64,000 bases of DNA from Streptoalloteichus tenebrarius (lineage in GTDB: Bacteria > Actinomycetota > Actinomycetes > Mycobacteriales > Pseudonocardiaceae), in contig NZ_JAMTCP010000020.1 of assembly GCF_024171885.1 (NCBI RefSeq), forward strand, positions 1 to 64,000, given 5' to 3'. Position numbers and translations under genes: made by a program. The first letter of the stretch is position 1, and each line of letters starts with the position of its first letter. A model generated the notes under the pieces. It saw only the letters and a program-made list of their open reading frames with translations. It had not been told where the DNA came from and made no database searches. Shown here piece after piece: positions 44,788-54,208 of the stretch.

Positions 44788-44791
<4 letters not shown>
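43355..44791 (-). CDS. afsQ2: AfsQ2-like sensor histidine kinase
   Basis: 478 aa from ATG 44791, overlapping the regulator stop (ATGA). Two membrane helices flank an extracytoplasmic loop (PRLVLAFVTVTVLGAGIAAW and SAALTSAAALPLAVLIALLA). HAMP follows (LRPVRELRDTARRLAEGDLG). Then HisKA with the phosphorylated His in RRFVADVSHELRTPLTTLTA, and HATPase with NLVGNALRHG, VTDHGPGLP and GSGLGLAIARENARLHGG. It senses an unknown envelope or nutritional signal. The symbol rests on the strong resemblance of the neighbouring regulator to AfsQ1. Confidence 0.85.
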
Positions 44792-45471
<680 letters not shown>

Positions 45472-45576
45472 CGTAGGTGCGGCACACCCCGCCTCCCCGT
45501 CGATCACGCGGCTTTGCGACACAACTCGGACATTGCGCGGGTCCTATCGGGACACATCACGGGGAGCGTCGGGGAC

Positions 45577-46287
45577 ATGTCTGCTCCCCGCGTCGCTCGC
45601 ACCGTCCGAAACCGGCTCCTGCCACTGATCGCGGCCGTGGTCGCAGCCACGTCCGGCTGCCACGCGGCGGCGTCGTGGGCCGGCTCGCCGTCCCCGTGGG
45701 ACGACCACCCCGCCCAGGGCGCGGGGCACGCCAAGGAGATCTACCTGACCTTCGACGACGGCCCCGGCACGGAGACGGGCCAGATCCTCGACATCCTCAG
45801 GGAGAACAACGCCAAGGCCGTCTTCTTCGCCATCGGCCAGAACCTGGACGCCCACCACGACCTCGCCCGCCGCGTGATCAACGAGGGCCACGTCGTCGCC
45901 AGCCACACCTGGAGCCACCAGAACCTGACCAGGGTCGACGCCGGGCAGGGTGACGCCGAGATCGACCGCGCCGGCGAGGCGCTGCGGCGGGTCGGCTCGA
46001 CGAGTCGCTGCCTGCGACCGCCGGAGGGCGCGACCAACGACGCCGTGAAGGCCCGGCTGCGGGCCAAAGGACTGCGCCCGGTGCTGTGGAACGTCGACAC
46101 CGAGGACTGGAAGCGGCCAGGAGCCGACGTGATCGCCGACCGGTTGGTCTCCCGGGTGCGGCCCGGCATGGTGGTGCTCCTGCACGACGGCGGGGGCGAC
46201 CGCTCCCAGACGGTCCAGGCGCTGCGCACGGCCCTGCCCGCCCTCGCCGCGCAGGGCTACGCGTTCCGCGCCGTTCCCGGCTGCTGA
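45577..46287 (+). CDS. Secreted polysaccharide deacetylase (CE4/NodB)
   Basis: 236 aa, ATG 45577, divergent from the afsQ-like operon by about 105 bp. The signal segment LLPLIAAVVAATSGC may end in a lipobox-like Cys. The NodB domain has the metal triad: Asp in IYLTFDDGPGTETGQILDIL, and His/His in VASHTWSHQNLT. RPPEGATND, VLWNVDTEDWKRP and VVLLHDGGGDRSQT are the other catalytic motifs. It removes acetyl groups from peptidoglycan or other surface glycans. Shared divergent promoter region suggests control by the regulator. Confidence 0.92.
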   Translation: MSAPRVARTVRNRLLPLIAAVVAATSGCHAAASWAGSPSPWDDHPAQGAGHAKEIYLTFDDGPGTETGQILDILRENNAKAVFFAIGQNLDAHHDLARRVINEGHVVASHTWSHQNLTRVDAGQGDAEIDRAGEALRRVGSTSRCLRPPEGATNDAVKARLRAKGLRPVLWNVDTEDWKRPGADVIADRLVSRVRPGMVVLLHDGGGDRSQTVQALRTALPALAAQGYAFRAVPGC

Positions 46288-46298
46288 CGGCGCTGACG

Positions 46299-46349
46299 GT
46301 GTTGCCATGTTGTCGGCGTTGCCAGTGTTGCCGGTGTTGCCGGTGTTGA
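46299..46349. repeat. Short imperfect 9-bp tandem repeat (GTGTTGCCG)
   Basis: Five to six copies of GTGTTGCCG-like units stand between the deacetylase stop and the acyltransferase gene. It is less GC-rich than its surroundings. It may be a slippage tract with no function. Confidence 0.6.
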
Positions 46350-46428
46350 TCTCAGTGGACCGGACCGCGACAGACCCGGGACATTCCTCGGACGAGAGCG
46401 GTACGTCCACACCGCAGGGTGGGATAAC

Positions 46429-48360
46429 GTGAAAACAGCGAGCCAACCACAACAACCCGGGGACGCGACCGTCCACAAGGGATCGTCAGCCAGCTCCGCT
46501 GGCACGCGACGGAAGCACATCGCGGCACTGGACGGGCTGCGCGGTGTCGCGATCATCGGCGTGCTGCTGTTCCACGCGGGACATCTGCGGGGCGGGTTCC
46601 TCGGCGTGGACCTCTTCTTCGCCCTGTCCGGATACCTGATCACCGACCTGCTCCTGCGCGAGGTCGCCGCGACCGGAACCGTCTCCCTGCCCTCGTTCTG
46701 GGCCCGCCGCCTCCGGCGCCTGCTCCCCGCGCTCGCGGTGGTGCTCGTGGGCACGACGCTGCTCGTGTGGGCGCTGGGCACGCCGGCTGAACGGAGCCTG
46801 GCGCTGTCGGACGGCCCCTGGGTGCAGGCGAACCTGGTGAACTGGCACCTGATCGCCGAGTCCGCCGGCTACTGGGACCGCTTCGGCCCGGCGCGCGTCT
46901 TCGGACACCTGTGGAGCATCGCGATCGAGGAGCAGTTCTACCTCGTCTGGCCCGTGGTGCTGGTGCTCCTCGCCCGCGGCCGACGGGCGCTCGGCACGCG
47001 CCTCGCGCTCGTGGCCGGGTTGGCCTCGGTGGTCTCGCTGGCGCTCATGGCGCTGCTCGTGAACCCGGCCGATCCCACGCGGGTCTACACGGGCACGGAC
47101 ACCCGCGCCTTCTCCCTGTTGCTGGGCGCGTTGGCGGCGAGCCCGCCCGTCCGACAGTGGATCTCCTTCCTGCGCGGACGGGCGAACCTGGTGCTGGTGC
47201 CGCTGCTCGTCGGCCTGCTCCTCTCGTGGTTCGTCGTCGACGGGACCGGATCGGCCTCGTTGTTCCAGGGCGGCCTGTTCCTGCACTCGCTGGTGTCCGC
47301 GTTGGTGGTCGCCCTCTGCGCGCAGGCCCCGGACGCCCCCGTGTCCCGTCTCCTCGGCGTGTCGCCGGTGCGCTGGATCGGCGAGATCTCCTACAGCCTC
47401 TACCTCTGGCACTGGCCGATCTTCGTGTTGTTGACCGAGGACCGGCTCGGGTTCGGCGGCTGGCCGAGGACGGCGGTCCTGCTGGCGGTGTCCCTGGTGG
47501 CCGCCGCCGTGTCGAAGCGGGTCGTGGAGGACCCGATCCGGTTCCGCGCGGCCTGGGCCAGGGGGCGCTCCGGCCTGGCCGCCCTCACGGCCGTGATGGT
47601 GGCGCTCGCCGCCCTGTGGGTCGCCGTGCCCCGGCCGTCCGCGTCCGCGATCGACACGTCCGCGCTCGGTTCGACGGCGACCCGCGGCCGGCCCGGCTCC
47701 GGCCCGTCCAAGGCGCTCCTGCTCGGCGACTCGATCGCCGAGGCCGAGGAACCCGCGCTCACGGCGGCGATGCGGGCCAGCGGCGTGACCCTGGAGTCGG
47801 CCGCCGCGGCCGGCGGCGGTGGCGTCGTGGGGCCGATCGCCGGGATGACCTGGGAGACCCTGCCCGGCCAGCTCTCCTCGTCACGGCCCGACCTCGTCGT
47901 CTATCAGATCACCACCTATGACTGGGGCGCCGAGGCCGAGCAACGCGCCGGCTACGAGCGGCTGGTCAGGGCCGTGAGCGACGTGGGGGCCACCCTCGTC
48001 TTCGTCACCCACCCGCCGATCAGGGAGGGCGAGTCGTTCTACGCCCCGCACCTGGCCGAGCTGAACCGGGCGCCCGCGGTCGCCCGCCAGGTCGCCGCGT
48101 CCTCGGGCGGCAGGGCGCACTTCCTGGACGCCTCGGCCGTGTGGGGCACGCGCTTCCAACTCGACGGCAACGGCGACGGCAAGCCGGAGCGGAGCAAGGA
48201 CGGCATCCACGTCTGCCCGATGGGAGCGGCGTCCTTCGCCTCCTGGCTGATGAACGAGCTGACGCGGATCACTCCCGGTCTCACCCCCGCTCCGGCCTCC
48301 GCGTGGGCGAACACCGGATGGGCCGACGACGCGCGTTTCGGCAAACTCAGTTGCTCCTGA
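46429..48360 (+). CDS. OatA-type O-acetyltransferase (acyltransferase 3 + SGNH)
   Basis: 643 aa, GTG 46429. After a polar 30-residue start, ten or eleven membrane helices form the acyltransferase-3 domain: IAALDGLRGVAIIGVLLFHA, GGFLGVDLFFALSGYLITDL, WSIAIEEQFYLVWP, IGEISYSLYLWHWPIFVLL and VVEDPIRF. From residue about 420 an extracytoplasmic SGNH hydrolase-like domain has KALLLGDSIAEAEEP (Ser) and KDGIHVCPMGA (Asp-x2-His). It O-acetylates a surface glycan such as peptidoglycan. Together with the deacetylase upstream it forms an envelope-modification pair. Confidence 0.92.
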   Translation: MKTASQPQQPGDATVHKGSSASSAGTRRKHIAALDGLRGVAIIGVLLFHAGHLRGGFLGVDLFFALSGYLITDLLLREVAATGTVSLPSFWARRLRRLLPALAVVLVGTTLLVWALGTPAERSLALSDGPWVQANLVNWHLIAESAGYWDRFGPARVFGHLWSIAIEEQFYLVWPVVLVLLARGRRALGTRLALVAGLASVVSLALMALLVNPADPTRVYTGTDTRAFSLLLGALAASPPVRQWISFLRGRANLVLVPLLVGLLLSWFVVDGTGSASLFQGGLFLHSLVSALVVALCAQAPDAPVSRLLGVSPVRWIGEISYSLYLWHWPIFVLLTEDRLGFGGWPRTAVLLAVSLVAAAVSKRVVEDPIRFRAAWARGRSGLAALTAVMVALAALWVAVPRPSASAIDTSALGSTATRGRPGSGPSKALLLGDSIAEAEEPALTAAMRASGVTLESAAAAGGGGVVGPIAGMTWETLPGQLSSSRPDLVVYQITTYDWGAEAEQRAGYERLVRAVSDVGATLVFVTHPPIREGESFYAPHLAELNRAPAVARQVAASSGGRAHFLDASAVWGTRFQLDGNGDGKPERSKDGIHVCPMGAASFASWLMNELTRITPGLTPAPASAWANTGWADDARFGKLSCS

Positions 48361-48428
48361 CGGGACGCCGTCCCGGCCAGGCACGACCCCGGCACGCGCT
48401 GAGGGCCTCGCCGGCCCTCTCTCCCGCT

Positions 48429-48469
48429 CGGGTGGTCGCTTCCGGACCCGCGCCGGAAGCGACCACCCG
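48429..48469. terminator. 17-bp perfect hairpin between acyltransferase and ssb
   Basis: CGGGTGGTCGCTTCCGG (48429-48445) is the exact complement of CCGGAAGCGACCACCCG (48453-48469), with a 7-nt loop. It lies between two converging genes, ideal for bidirectional termination. No T-tract, as usual in this GC-rich group. Confidence 0.85.
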
Positions 48470-48509
48470 GCGGCGTGTCTCGATGCCGCCCGACGACGAC
48501 CACCAAGGA

Positions 48510-48980
48510 TCAGAACGGGGGCTCGTCGGGCAGGCCAGCCCCCGCGGCGGCCGGTGCCGAGGCCCACGGATCGCTGGCCGGGGCGTGCGCCCCACCGCCG
48601 CCCCCGCCACCACCCCTGGCGATCTTGTTGACCTTGGCGGTGGCGTGGCGCAGGGACGGGCCGATCTCGTCCACCATCAGCTCCACCACGGTCCGCTTCT
48701 CGCCCTCCTTGGTCTCGTAGGAGCGTTGGACCAGGCGTCCCTGGGCGATGACGCGCGTGCCCCTGGTGAGGCTCTCGGTGACGTTCTCGGCGGCCTGCTG
48801 CCAGAGGCTGCACCGGAGGAACAGGGTCTCGCCGTCGCGCCACTCGCCCGACTGCCGGTCGAAGGCGCGGGGGGTGGAGGCGATGGTGAAGTTGGCGACC
48901 GCCGCCCCGGAGGGGGTGAACCGCAACTCGGGGTCGGCGGTCAGGTTCCCGATCACCGTGATGACGGTGTCTCCAGCCAT
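48510..48980 (-). CDS. ssb: Single-stranded DNA-binding protein
   Basis: 156 aa from ATG 48980, with GGGAG 7-12 nt upstream. The OB-fold is standard: [93 protein letters not shown] Gly run (8 Gly) leads to the acidic tip DEPPF that binds partner proteins. It is not next to rpsF/rpsR/rplI, so it is likely the second SSB of an actinomycete, used in sporulation, competence-like or mobile-DNA functions. Confidence 0.95.
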   Translation of the reverse strand: MAGDTVITVIGNLTADPELRFTPSGAAVANFTIASTPRAFDRQSGEWRDGETLFLRCSLWQQAAENVTESLTRGTRVIAQGRLVQRSYETKEGEKRTVVELMVDEIGPSLRHATAKVNKIARGGGGGGGGAHAPASDPWASAPAAAGAGLPDEPPF

Positions 48981-49351
48981 GAGAGATCTCCCTTGCTCGC
49001 TCGTCGCGGTGCCGCCCCCGGCGGCGGGACCGTCGCCCGCGCACCCGCTCGGCCCCCATGGTGCTGGCAAGGGGTGACAATTCCCGGCCGCCGTGCGTCC
49101 TGACCGCCGGATTTCCTGAACGCTGCCCGACAGGGGTGAACAACCACACCCGGTGGTGTGCGGCCTCGTCTGATCCGTTGCCTGTGGCGACGGAGTGTGT
49201 CGGTGGCGGGGCGGCGTTGCCCGGTCGGGGAGAGCCGCTGTCGCTCGTTCCGGTGGGAACCGGCTGCCCAACTCGCACCCCCCGGACGGGTGGGGAACTC
49301 TCGGGGCATGGCGTCGATCCCCCATGAGGCTTCCCTCCCCTAGGTCGTGAG
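48981..49351. other. 370-bp intergenic region upstream of ssb
   Basis: Holds the ssb promoter on the minus strand and that of the hypothetical gene at 49352 on the plus strand. The ends of several antisense frames cross it, none credible. I see no operator or RNA gene with confidence. Confidence 0.4.
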
Positions 49352-50386
49352 ATGAACAGCGGGTTCGTCGACGACTTCACGGTGCCCTGGGCTCCGGACC
49401 CCACGGGACTGTGGACGGCCACGGCCGAGGCGAGCGCGAGCCATCTCGGCCAGGACGGCACGGGCATGAGGATCATCGCGTGCGCGGGCTCCCCGGCGGG
49501 ACCCGTCCCGTCCGTGCACCGGGTGTTCCAGCCGGCGCTGGACCTGCGCGAGGTCGCGGAGCTGCGCCTGTGGACGCGGGGCGACCGCGCCGCGACCGGT
49601 TGCCCTGACCGCCCCTATTACCTCGTCCTCGAAGCAGCCGCTGACGTGGACGACCGCTCCTCGCGGTGGTCCCGCTACATCAGGTTGGCCCAGGCGAACC
49701 GGTGGGAGTTGCAGCGGTTCTTCCTGGAGGACATGCCCGCGGCGCTGCGCGGTGCGGTCGGTGTGCTGCGCCTGCGCGGGACGAGCCGGACAAACGCCTT
49801 CGAGGCGTGCGTGGACGACCTGTGCGCCTGGCGCTCGCAGGTCGTCCGGGATGTCGAAGCCGCCCTCGTGGCGCGACTCCACGGGCGGATCTTCGTTGAG
49901 GACAACGGAACCACGACGGCCGTTCCAGCGATCATGAACGTTCCGGGGAGCCCTGCCGTGGACGGGCTCCCGCACATCCTCGTCAGTCCGTGGGCCGTCC
50001 TGCCGTTGGCGGCCGACGGTGGCGAGGAGTGCGACAACGACACCGAGGCCGGGGTGTACGTCCGGCCGCGCCCGCAGCAGGTCAGGTTGGACTACCGCAT
50101 CGACGTGCGCGCGGGGGAGTGGGGCCAGAGGGGCCAGATCCTCGAATGGATCCTCTCCGAGTTCGGGAGCGTGCCGCGTCTCGTGGTGGGCAACGAGCCG
50201 CTGCCGCTCGTCCCGTTCGAGCCCAGCGCGACTGCCACCGGGGCGTCACGCCCAGGCGTGACCCCGCTCTACTACCGCGTCGTCGCGCCTTTCGAGGTGG
50301 GACGTCGCGTGTTCCGTCCCCGGGCGACGCCGTTCGTGGTCACCGCGCACCGGCACGGGGACGCCGCCGAAGTGACACCTGTCTGA
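49352..50386 (+). CDS. Hypothetical beta-rich protein, surface- or phage-tail-like
   Basis: 344 aa, ATG 49352. No signal peptide or membrane helix. Residues 1-170 look like a jelly-roll carbohydrate-binding fold ([56 protein letters not shown]). The second half ([60 protein letters not shown]) recalls baseplate or tail accessory proteins. Neither match is certain. It heads a row of uncharacterised plus-strand genes. Confidence 0.7.
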   Translation: MNSGFVDDFTVPWAPDPTGLWTATAEASASHLGQDGTGMRIIACAGSPAGPVPSVHRVFQPALDLREVAELRLWTRGDRAATGCPDRPYYLVLEAAADVDDRSSRWSRYIRLAQANRWELQRFFLEDMPAALRGAVGVLRLRGTSRTNAFEACVDDLCAWRSQVVRDVEAALVARLHGRIFVEDNGTTTAVPAIMNVPGSPAVDGLPHILVSPWAVLPLAADGGEECDNDTEAGVYVRPRPQQVRLDYRIDVRAGEWGQRGQILEWILSEFGSVPRLVVGNEPLPLVPFEPSATATGASRPGVTPLYYRVVAPFEVGRRVFRPRATPFVVTAHRHGDAAEVTPV

Positions 50387-50471
50387 GGCGCCACGGAGTT
50401 CGGGTTCTCCCTCCAGGACGCTCGCGCGATCTCGCGATCTTCGAGAAGGACGGACCGAAGGGGGGCGGGAC

Positions 50472-50744
50472 ATGGGGAACCAGAAGGATCCTGAGCAACT
50501 GTGCGAGGTGCTGGAACGAGAGGCGGCCGCGCACGAACAGCGTTTCCTCAGGACGCGGGAGAACATCGCCGGGCAACAGGAGACGCTCGCGACCCTCCAG
50601 AACACACCAGGGACGGACCCGCCCGTCGTCCCGAGGCTGAGAGACCACATCACCGAGCTGGAGGCCGAACTGGAGAGGTTCGCCTCCGACCCCACCGCGC
50701 CTCAGAACGAGATCGCGTTCCTGCCCAACCCGCCCCAGGACTGA
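50472..50744 (+). CDS. Small coiled-coil protein, paralogue of the next gene
   Basis: 90 aa, ATG 50472 after a G-rich site. It is almost wholly coiled coil: EQLCEVLEREAAAHEQRFLR, ENIAGQQETLATLQNTPGTD, VPRLRDHITELEAELERFAS. The segment PGTDPPVVPRLRDHITELEA matches PGTDLSIVPKLGRRLREMER of the following gene, so the two are old duplicates. No function known. Confidence 0.65.
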   Translation: MGNQKDPEQLCEVLEREAAAHEQRFLRTRENIAGQQETLATLQNTPGTDPPVVPRLRDHITELEAELERFASDPTAPQNEIAFLPNPPQD

Positions 50745-50821
50745 CGTCGCCGTCCATCCCGGCGCCGCCAGCGTGGCCAGGCAGCGCGCCGGCGACGACG
50801 AACCAACTCCAGGGAGAGGCG

Positions 50822-51085
50822 ATGAACAGCCCCGGATTCGGTGAGTCCCCCCGGAAGACGATGCGCAGGGTGGCCGAGGACGAGGCGGAGAGGCTCGTCC
50901 GTCTCCGCCGGACCGTGCTCGACCTCCGACGGGAACTCACCCGGCTCGTGATCGAGCCCGGAACGGACCTCTCCATCGTCCCCAAGCTGGGGAGGCGACT
51001 GCGGGAGATGGAGCGGCAACTGGAGACGGACCGGGCGCGGCTCGACGCCCTCCTGCGGGACATGGACACGGTCTGCGAGGGCTGA
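50822..51085 (+). CDS. Small coiled-coil protein, paralogue of the previous gene
   Basis: 87 aa, ATG 50822 with GGGAGAGG 5-8 nt upstream; the longer frame from 50501 is antisense-like in character. Charged helices: EDEAERLVRLRRTVLDLRRE, PGTDLSIVPKLGRRLREMER, QLETDRARLDALLRDMDTV. Paired with the 90-aa gene 77 nt upstream. It may be a structural or chaperone-like partner of the 49352 gene. Confidence 0.65.
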   Translation: MNSPGFGESPRKTMRRVAEDEAERLVRLRRTVLDLRRELTRLVIEPGTDLSIVPKLGRRLREMERQLETDRARLDALLRDMDTVCEG

Positions 51086-51092
51086 CCTCACG

Positions 51093-51344
51093 TTGTGTCA
51101 TGGCACGCTTCCCCTGTGCCACCTAGGCTGCGGTACGTTCGACCTGCTCGTGGTCAACGGCCCTGATCACGGTGCTGTGTGGATCGACGACCGCGCGGCG
51201 GAATACGGCATCTACCCGAAAACGGATTCCCAGGGCCGCGTGACCTTCGATCGTCGGTATCTCGAATGGCTGGCAGACGCGGAAGCGACCTGCGCTCGGC
51301 ACGCCTCCCGGGCGCGACAGCAGGACTGTCAGGACTGCCGGTGA
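51093..51344 (+). pseudogene. C-terminal fragment of a SMI1/KNR4 (SUKH)-family protein
   Basis: Residues LGCGTFDLLVVNGPDHGAVW, IDDRAAEYGIYP and VTFDRRYLEWLADAEA match the last third of SMI1/KNR4-type proteins (GCG-x-LLVVNG-x-GEVW). The fold's N-terminal two thirds are missing, and the sequence upstream is not homologous. SUKH proteins often neutralise contact-dependent toxins. The piece ends with a Cys-containing tail (QQDCQDCR). Confidence 0.6.
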
Positions 51345-51606
51345 TTGTCGCGGGGCAAGGAATGTGGGTCGGTCGTCGGATGACGGGAACAGCGGGACTG
51401 TTCAGTGCGTAGGGCCACCCTCACTCACAGGGATGGTGCTCGGGGCCGGGCGTGTAGGCGTCGCCGGGACGAGGAACACGGACCAGACAAGCCTGACGCC
51501 ATTCGCTGTGCGGCGAGCCGTGTGCTTGTTCGCGTTGATCGCGTGCGGCTCACCGTCGGTTTCGTCCCGTGCGAGAAAACTGGTTCACCCACCGTGAGGA
51601 GCGATC

Positions 51607-52542
51607 ATGCTACGCATCGCCGCGGATCTGTTCTCCGGAAGGCCGAATCCGGTGTGGACGGTGGACGACGAGGCGCGGGTCCGGGAGACCCTGCGCGCGT
51701 TGAGCCAGGAGGAGAGCCTGCTCACCGAGGACGTCCCGCCCAACAGCGGGCTGGGCTTCCGCGGTTTCAGAATCCAGTTGTTCAGCGACGAACTCGCCCA
51801 GGGCTTCGAGCTGGGGTCGAGCGTCTATCTGCCGGTCGGTCGGGAGTCACGGGGACCTCGATCCGACGAACTCGGCGAGCGCCTCATCGGTCTGCTGGGC
51901 CAGGAGGGCACCAGTGTGCGGATGCAGGACGAGCTTCCGCCGCTGGAGGCGCCCCTCCAGCAGTTCCTGACAACGGAACTGGACTACAGTGCCAGTCAGA
52001 GCTTCACGGCCGCCGCGTCCGTCCCCGACATCGCCGGTGAACAACCCGAGGAGGCCGCCCCGCAGGCCACCTGTTTTTACGAGCACGCCCCGTACAACCC
52101 GGGATTCTGGAACAACGACTCGACCGTCCGTTGGTGCAACAACTGCTACAACTACGCGAGCAACTGGCGGACCGACAACTTCGCCCAGCCCGGCCTCGGC
52201 TGCGGAAGCGTCTACCAGGCGCTCCGGTGCGACGAGGTCACCCGCGCGGCGCGCTGTGACGGAGTGGGGCGCCGTTACATCGACTGTTTCCCCGACCCGG
52301 AGAAGCCGCGTTGGCTGATCGCGCTCGTGGTTGGTCCCGGTTACGACTACCACTGGTACCGCTATGTCTCCGACGGGTTCTGGGGGCACAAGCCGGGCGC
52401 CACGGCCGTGACGAACCTGGACAACAGCAATGTGGTGATCAAGGACCCGAAGACGGCGAACCGCGGCCGCTACACGGACTTCTGCGGGTACTTCTATAGC
52501 TGTAGGACACAGCAGCGGCGCATCCGTGGGTACGGGTGCTGA
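51607..52542 (+). CDS. SGRPNP-domain protein fused to a cysteine-hydrolase-like module
   Basis: 311 aa, ATG 51607 with GAGGAG upstream. Residues 1-110 form a domain with DLFSGRPNPVW (S10-P15) and NSGLGFRGFRIQLF, shared with the 117-aa protein encoded 58 nt downstream. A variable linker is followed (from about 156) by a Cys-rich module: WCNNCYNYASNWRTDNFAQP (C177, C180), VVGPGYDYHWYRYVSDGFWG (H249), HKPGATAVTNLDNSNVVIKD (H261, Asp/Asn about 271-275). C180, H249 and the NLDNS Asp/Asn could be a papain-like triad. It has eight or more Cys but no signal peptide. Protease or amidase activity is a guess. Confidence 0.7.
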   Translation: MLRIAADLFSGRPNPVWTVDDEARVRETLRALSQEESLLTEDVPPNSGLGFRGFRIQLFSDELAQGFELGSSVYLPVGRESRGPRSDELGERLIGLLGQEGTSVRMQDELPPLEAPLQQFLTTELDYSASQSFTAAASVPDIAGEQPEEAAPQATCFYEHAPYNPGFWNNDSTVRWCNNCYNYASNWRTDNFAQPGLGCGSVYQALRCDEVTRAARCDGVGRRYIDCFPDPEKPRWLIALVVGPGYDYHWYRYVSDGFWGHKPGATAVTNLDNSNVVIKDPKTANRGRYTDFCGYFYSCRTQQRRIRGYGC

Positions 52543-52599
52543 CGTCCTGCGACGGACAGGGGGCCGTGGCAGACCACCGCGACGAGGAGGAAGCAGAAC

Positions 52600-52953
52600 G
52601 TGGAGATCGAGGTCGACCTCTACAGCGGACGGCCGAACCCTCGGCTCCCACTCGGCGGGGAAGCCGCCGCCGAACTGGTGCGGCGGCTGGCGGCCCTGTC
52701 GAGCACCGCGCACGGCTCACCGGCCACCGGGCTCGGCTACCGGGGGATCAGGATCGTGAACGAGTCGGACGAGCACCCCTTCGCCGAGGTGGTCGTGTCA
52801 CGGGGTGTCGTCGTCGTCCGGGACCGCCAGGGCGGCGAGCGGCGACTCGGTGATCCGGACCGCGCGCTGGAGAGCTGGCTCGTCGACGTCGTGGCCGCCG
52901 GGCTTGAGCCCGACACCGCGAGGTACGTGCGGGAGGAGCTGGGCTCTGTCTGA
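52600..52953 (+). CDS. SGRPNP-domain small protein
   Basis: 117 aa, GTG 52600 behind GAGGAGGAAG. It has the same domain as residues 1-110 of the upstream protein: VDLYSGRPNPRLPL, LVRRLAALSSTAHG, GLGYRGIRIVNESDEH, then VVVSRGVVVVRDRQGG and a C-terminal helix (DTARYVREELGSV). As a stand-alone copy of the fused domain it may be an inhibitor or partner of the hydrolase-like protein. Inference only. Confidence 0.7.
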   Translation: MEIEVDLYSGRPNPRLPLGGEAAAELVRRLAALSSTAHGSPATGLGYRGIRIVNESDEHPFAEVVVSRGVVVVRDRQGGERRLGDPDRALESWLVDVVAAGLEPDTARYVREELGSV

Positions 52954-52990
52954 CACCGAGGCTGCATGGCACAAACAGCGCTTGGCCCTG

Positions 52991-53767
52991 TCATTCCGCG
53001 CTGCGGTGGTGGTAACGACAGACCTCGGTGAAGCCGGCCCGCTCGTACAGCCGGAGAGCCGGGACGTTGTCGTGTTCCACCTGGAGATACATGTGGTCGG
53101 CGCGGTGCGCGTCGGCCCAGCAGGCGAGGGCGGCCAGCACGCTACGGGCCGCGCCCTTCCCCCGTGCCCGGGGGAGTGTGGCCATGCCGAACAGGCCAGC
53201 CCACCCGGTGTCGATGACCGCGCGTCCCACCGCGACGACCTCGCTCCCGATCATTGCGTGGGCGTAACCACTCGGCGACGTCACGCGTTCCAGCATGCTC
53301 CGTTCGAGGCCGGGATCGCTGTCGTGGCCGTGCACGGCGTACCAACCGTCAAACCACGTGGGCGTCGGGCGGTCCTCCACGTCGACCCGCATCGCCGTGT
53401 CCGGCAGGCGGACCAGGACCTGCGCGGTCGCAGCCATCCGCAACGACACCAGGCGTTCCTGGCGGTATCCACGCCTGGCCAACTCCGCGTCGAGCCGTGA
53501 GGGGCAGGCTCCTGGGCTGATCTGGAACCGGGCGACCGCGCCGCGGGCGGCGTAGAACCTCTCCGCCCGGGCGATCCGGTGTACCAACTCGTCGGGCTCG
53601 GCCTCGCGATGCGGCAGCACCGTTCCCGCCCACCACACCGAACCCGGGTTGTGGCGCAGCCACCACCCGTCCGCCTCCTCGACGTGCAGCGCGGGCAGCG
53701 CACGGGCCGCCCTCTCCTGCAACTCCCTGACCACGTCCGGGCCGGCCACGACGGATGACGGCGACAC
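52991..53767 (-). CDS. GNAT N-acetyltransferase
   Basis: 258 aa from GTG 53767, 5 nt after GGAGG; the frame is open to 54193 but that part lacks a start site. The C-terminal GNAT domain has GLFGMATLPRARGKGAARSV and MYLQVEHDNVPALRLYERAG followed by FTEVCRYHHR. The N-terminal half (LHVEEADGWWLRHNP, RVDVEDRPTPTWFDGWYAVH) resembles a degenerate second GNAT repeat. The substrate is unknown. Confidence 0.85.
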   Translation of the reverse strand: MSPSSVVAGPDVVRELQERAARALPALHVEEADGWWLRHNPGSVWWAGTVLPHREAEPDELVHRIARAERFYAARGAVARFQISPGACPSRLDAELARRGYRQERLVSLRMAATAQVLVRLPDTAMRVDVEDRPTPTWFDGWYAVHGHDSDPGLERSMLERVTSPSGYAHAMIGSEVVAVGRAVIDTGWAGLFGMATLPRARGKGAARSVLAALACWADAHRADHMYLQVEHDNVPALRLYERAGFTEVCRYHHRSAE

Positions 53768-54208
53768 ACGCACCTCCTCCCGTGCCGCCCGGAGCGTCGG
53801 CACGCGTGCAGATCCTGGCGCATCGGGAGGAGTCGCGGGAACGCGCCCACGCGCCATCGCCTGGCATGGCCGGCGAGTCACTGGCACGTCCGCCGACTCG
53901 GGAAGAGAGGCGGACCGCGTCAGCGGAGCATCGGACGGGCCGGTGCCGAGCGAGACAACAGGCCGTTCCCAGCCCCGGCGTTGGTTAGGGTTCGTGTTCC
54001 GTGTGTCAAGCGTGTCGTTCGGTTGGGCGATGGGTTTGTCCACAGGCGCCCGAGTTATCCACAGGGCGCGCTGATGCTCTTGGACGGGCGGTCGTTCCTG
54101 GATAGGCTGGAGCGGGGCTCGCCCCCCAGGGCGGGTGGGGGCTGACCTGGGGTTGGGTCCGAGATGACGCGGACCGGTGTCATCGCCGGACACGCGCCCC
54201 TCGGTCGG
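53768..54208. other. Intergenic region with two DnaA-box-like sites and a promoter
   Basis: TTGTCCACA (54036-54044) and TTATCCACA (54055-54063) match the actinobacterial DnaA box, 19 bp apart. Just after them TTGGAC (54080-54085), a 17-nt gap and TAGGCT (54103-54108) form a good plus-strand promoter, with no coding gene following on that strand for 800 bp. A G-rich stretch and a small GATGAC/GTCATC stem come next. Possible roles are a DnaA-regulated small RNA or a DnaA-titrating site. Confidence 0.5.

Noticed and set aside
54036-54063. Chromosome origin (oriC) at the DnaA-box-like sites
   Set aside because: Only two boxes, and neither dnaA nor dnaN is adjacent; actinomycete origins carry many more boxes.
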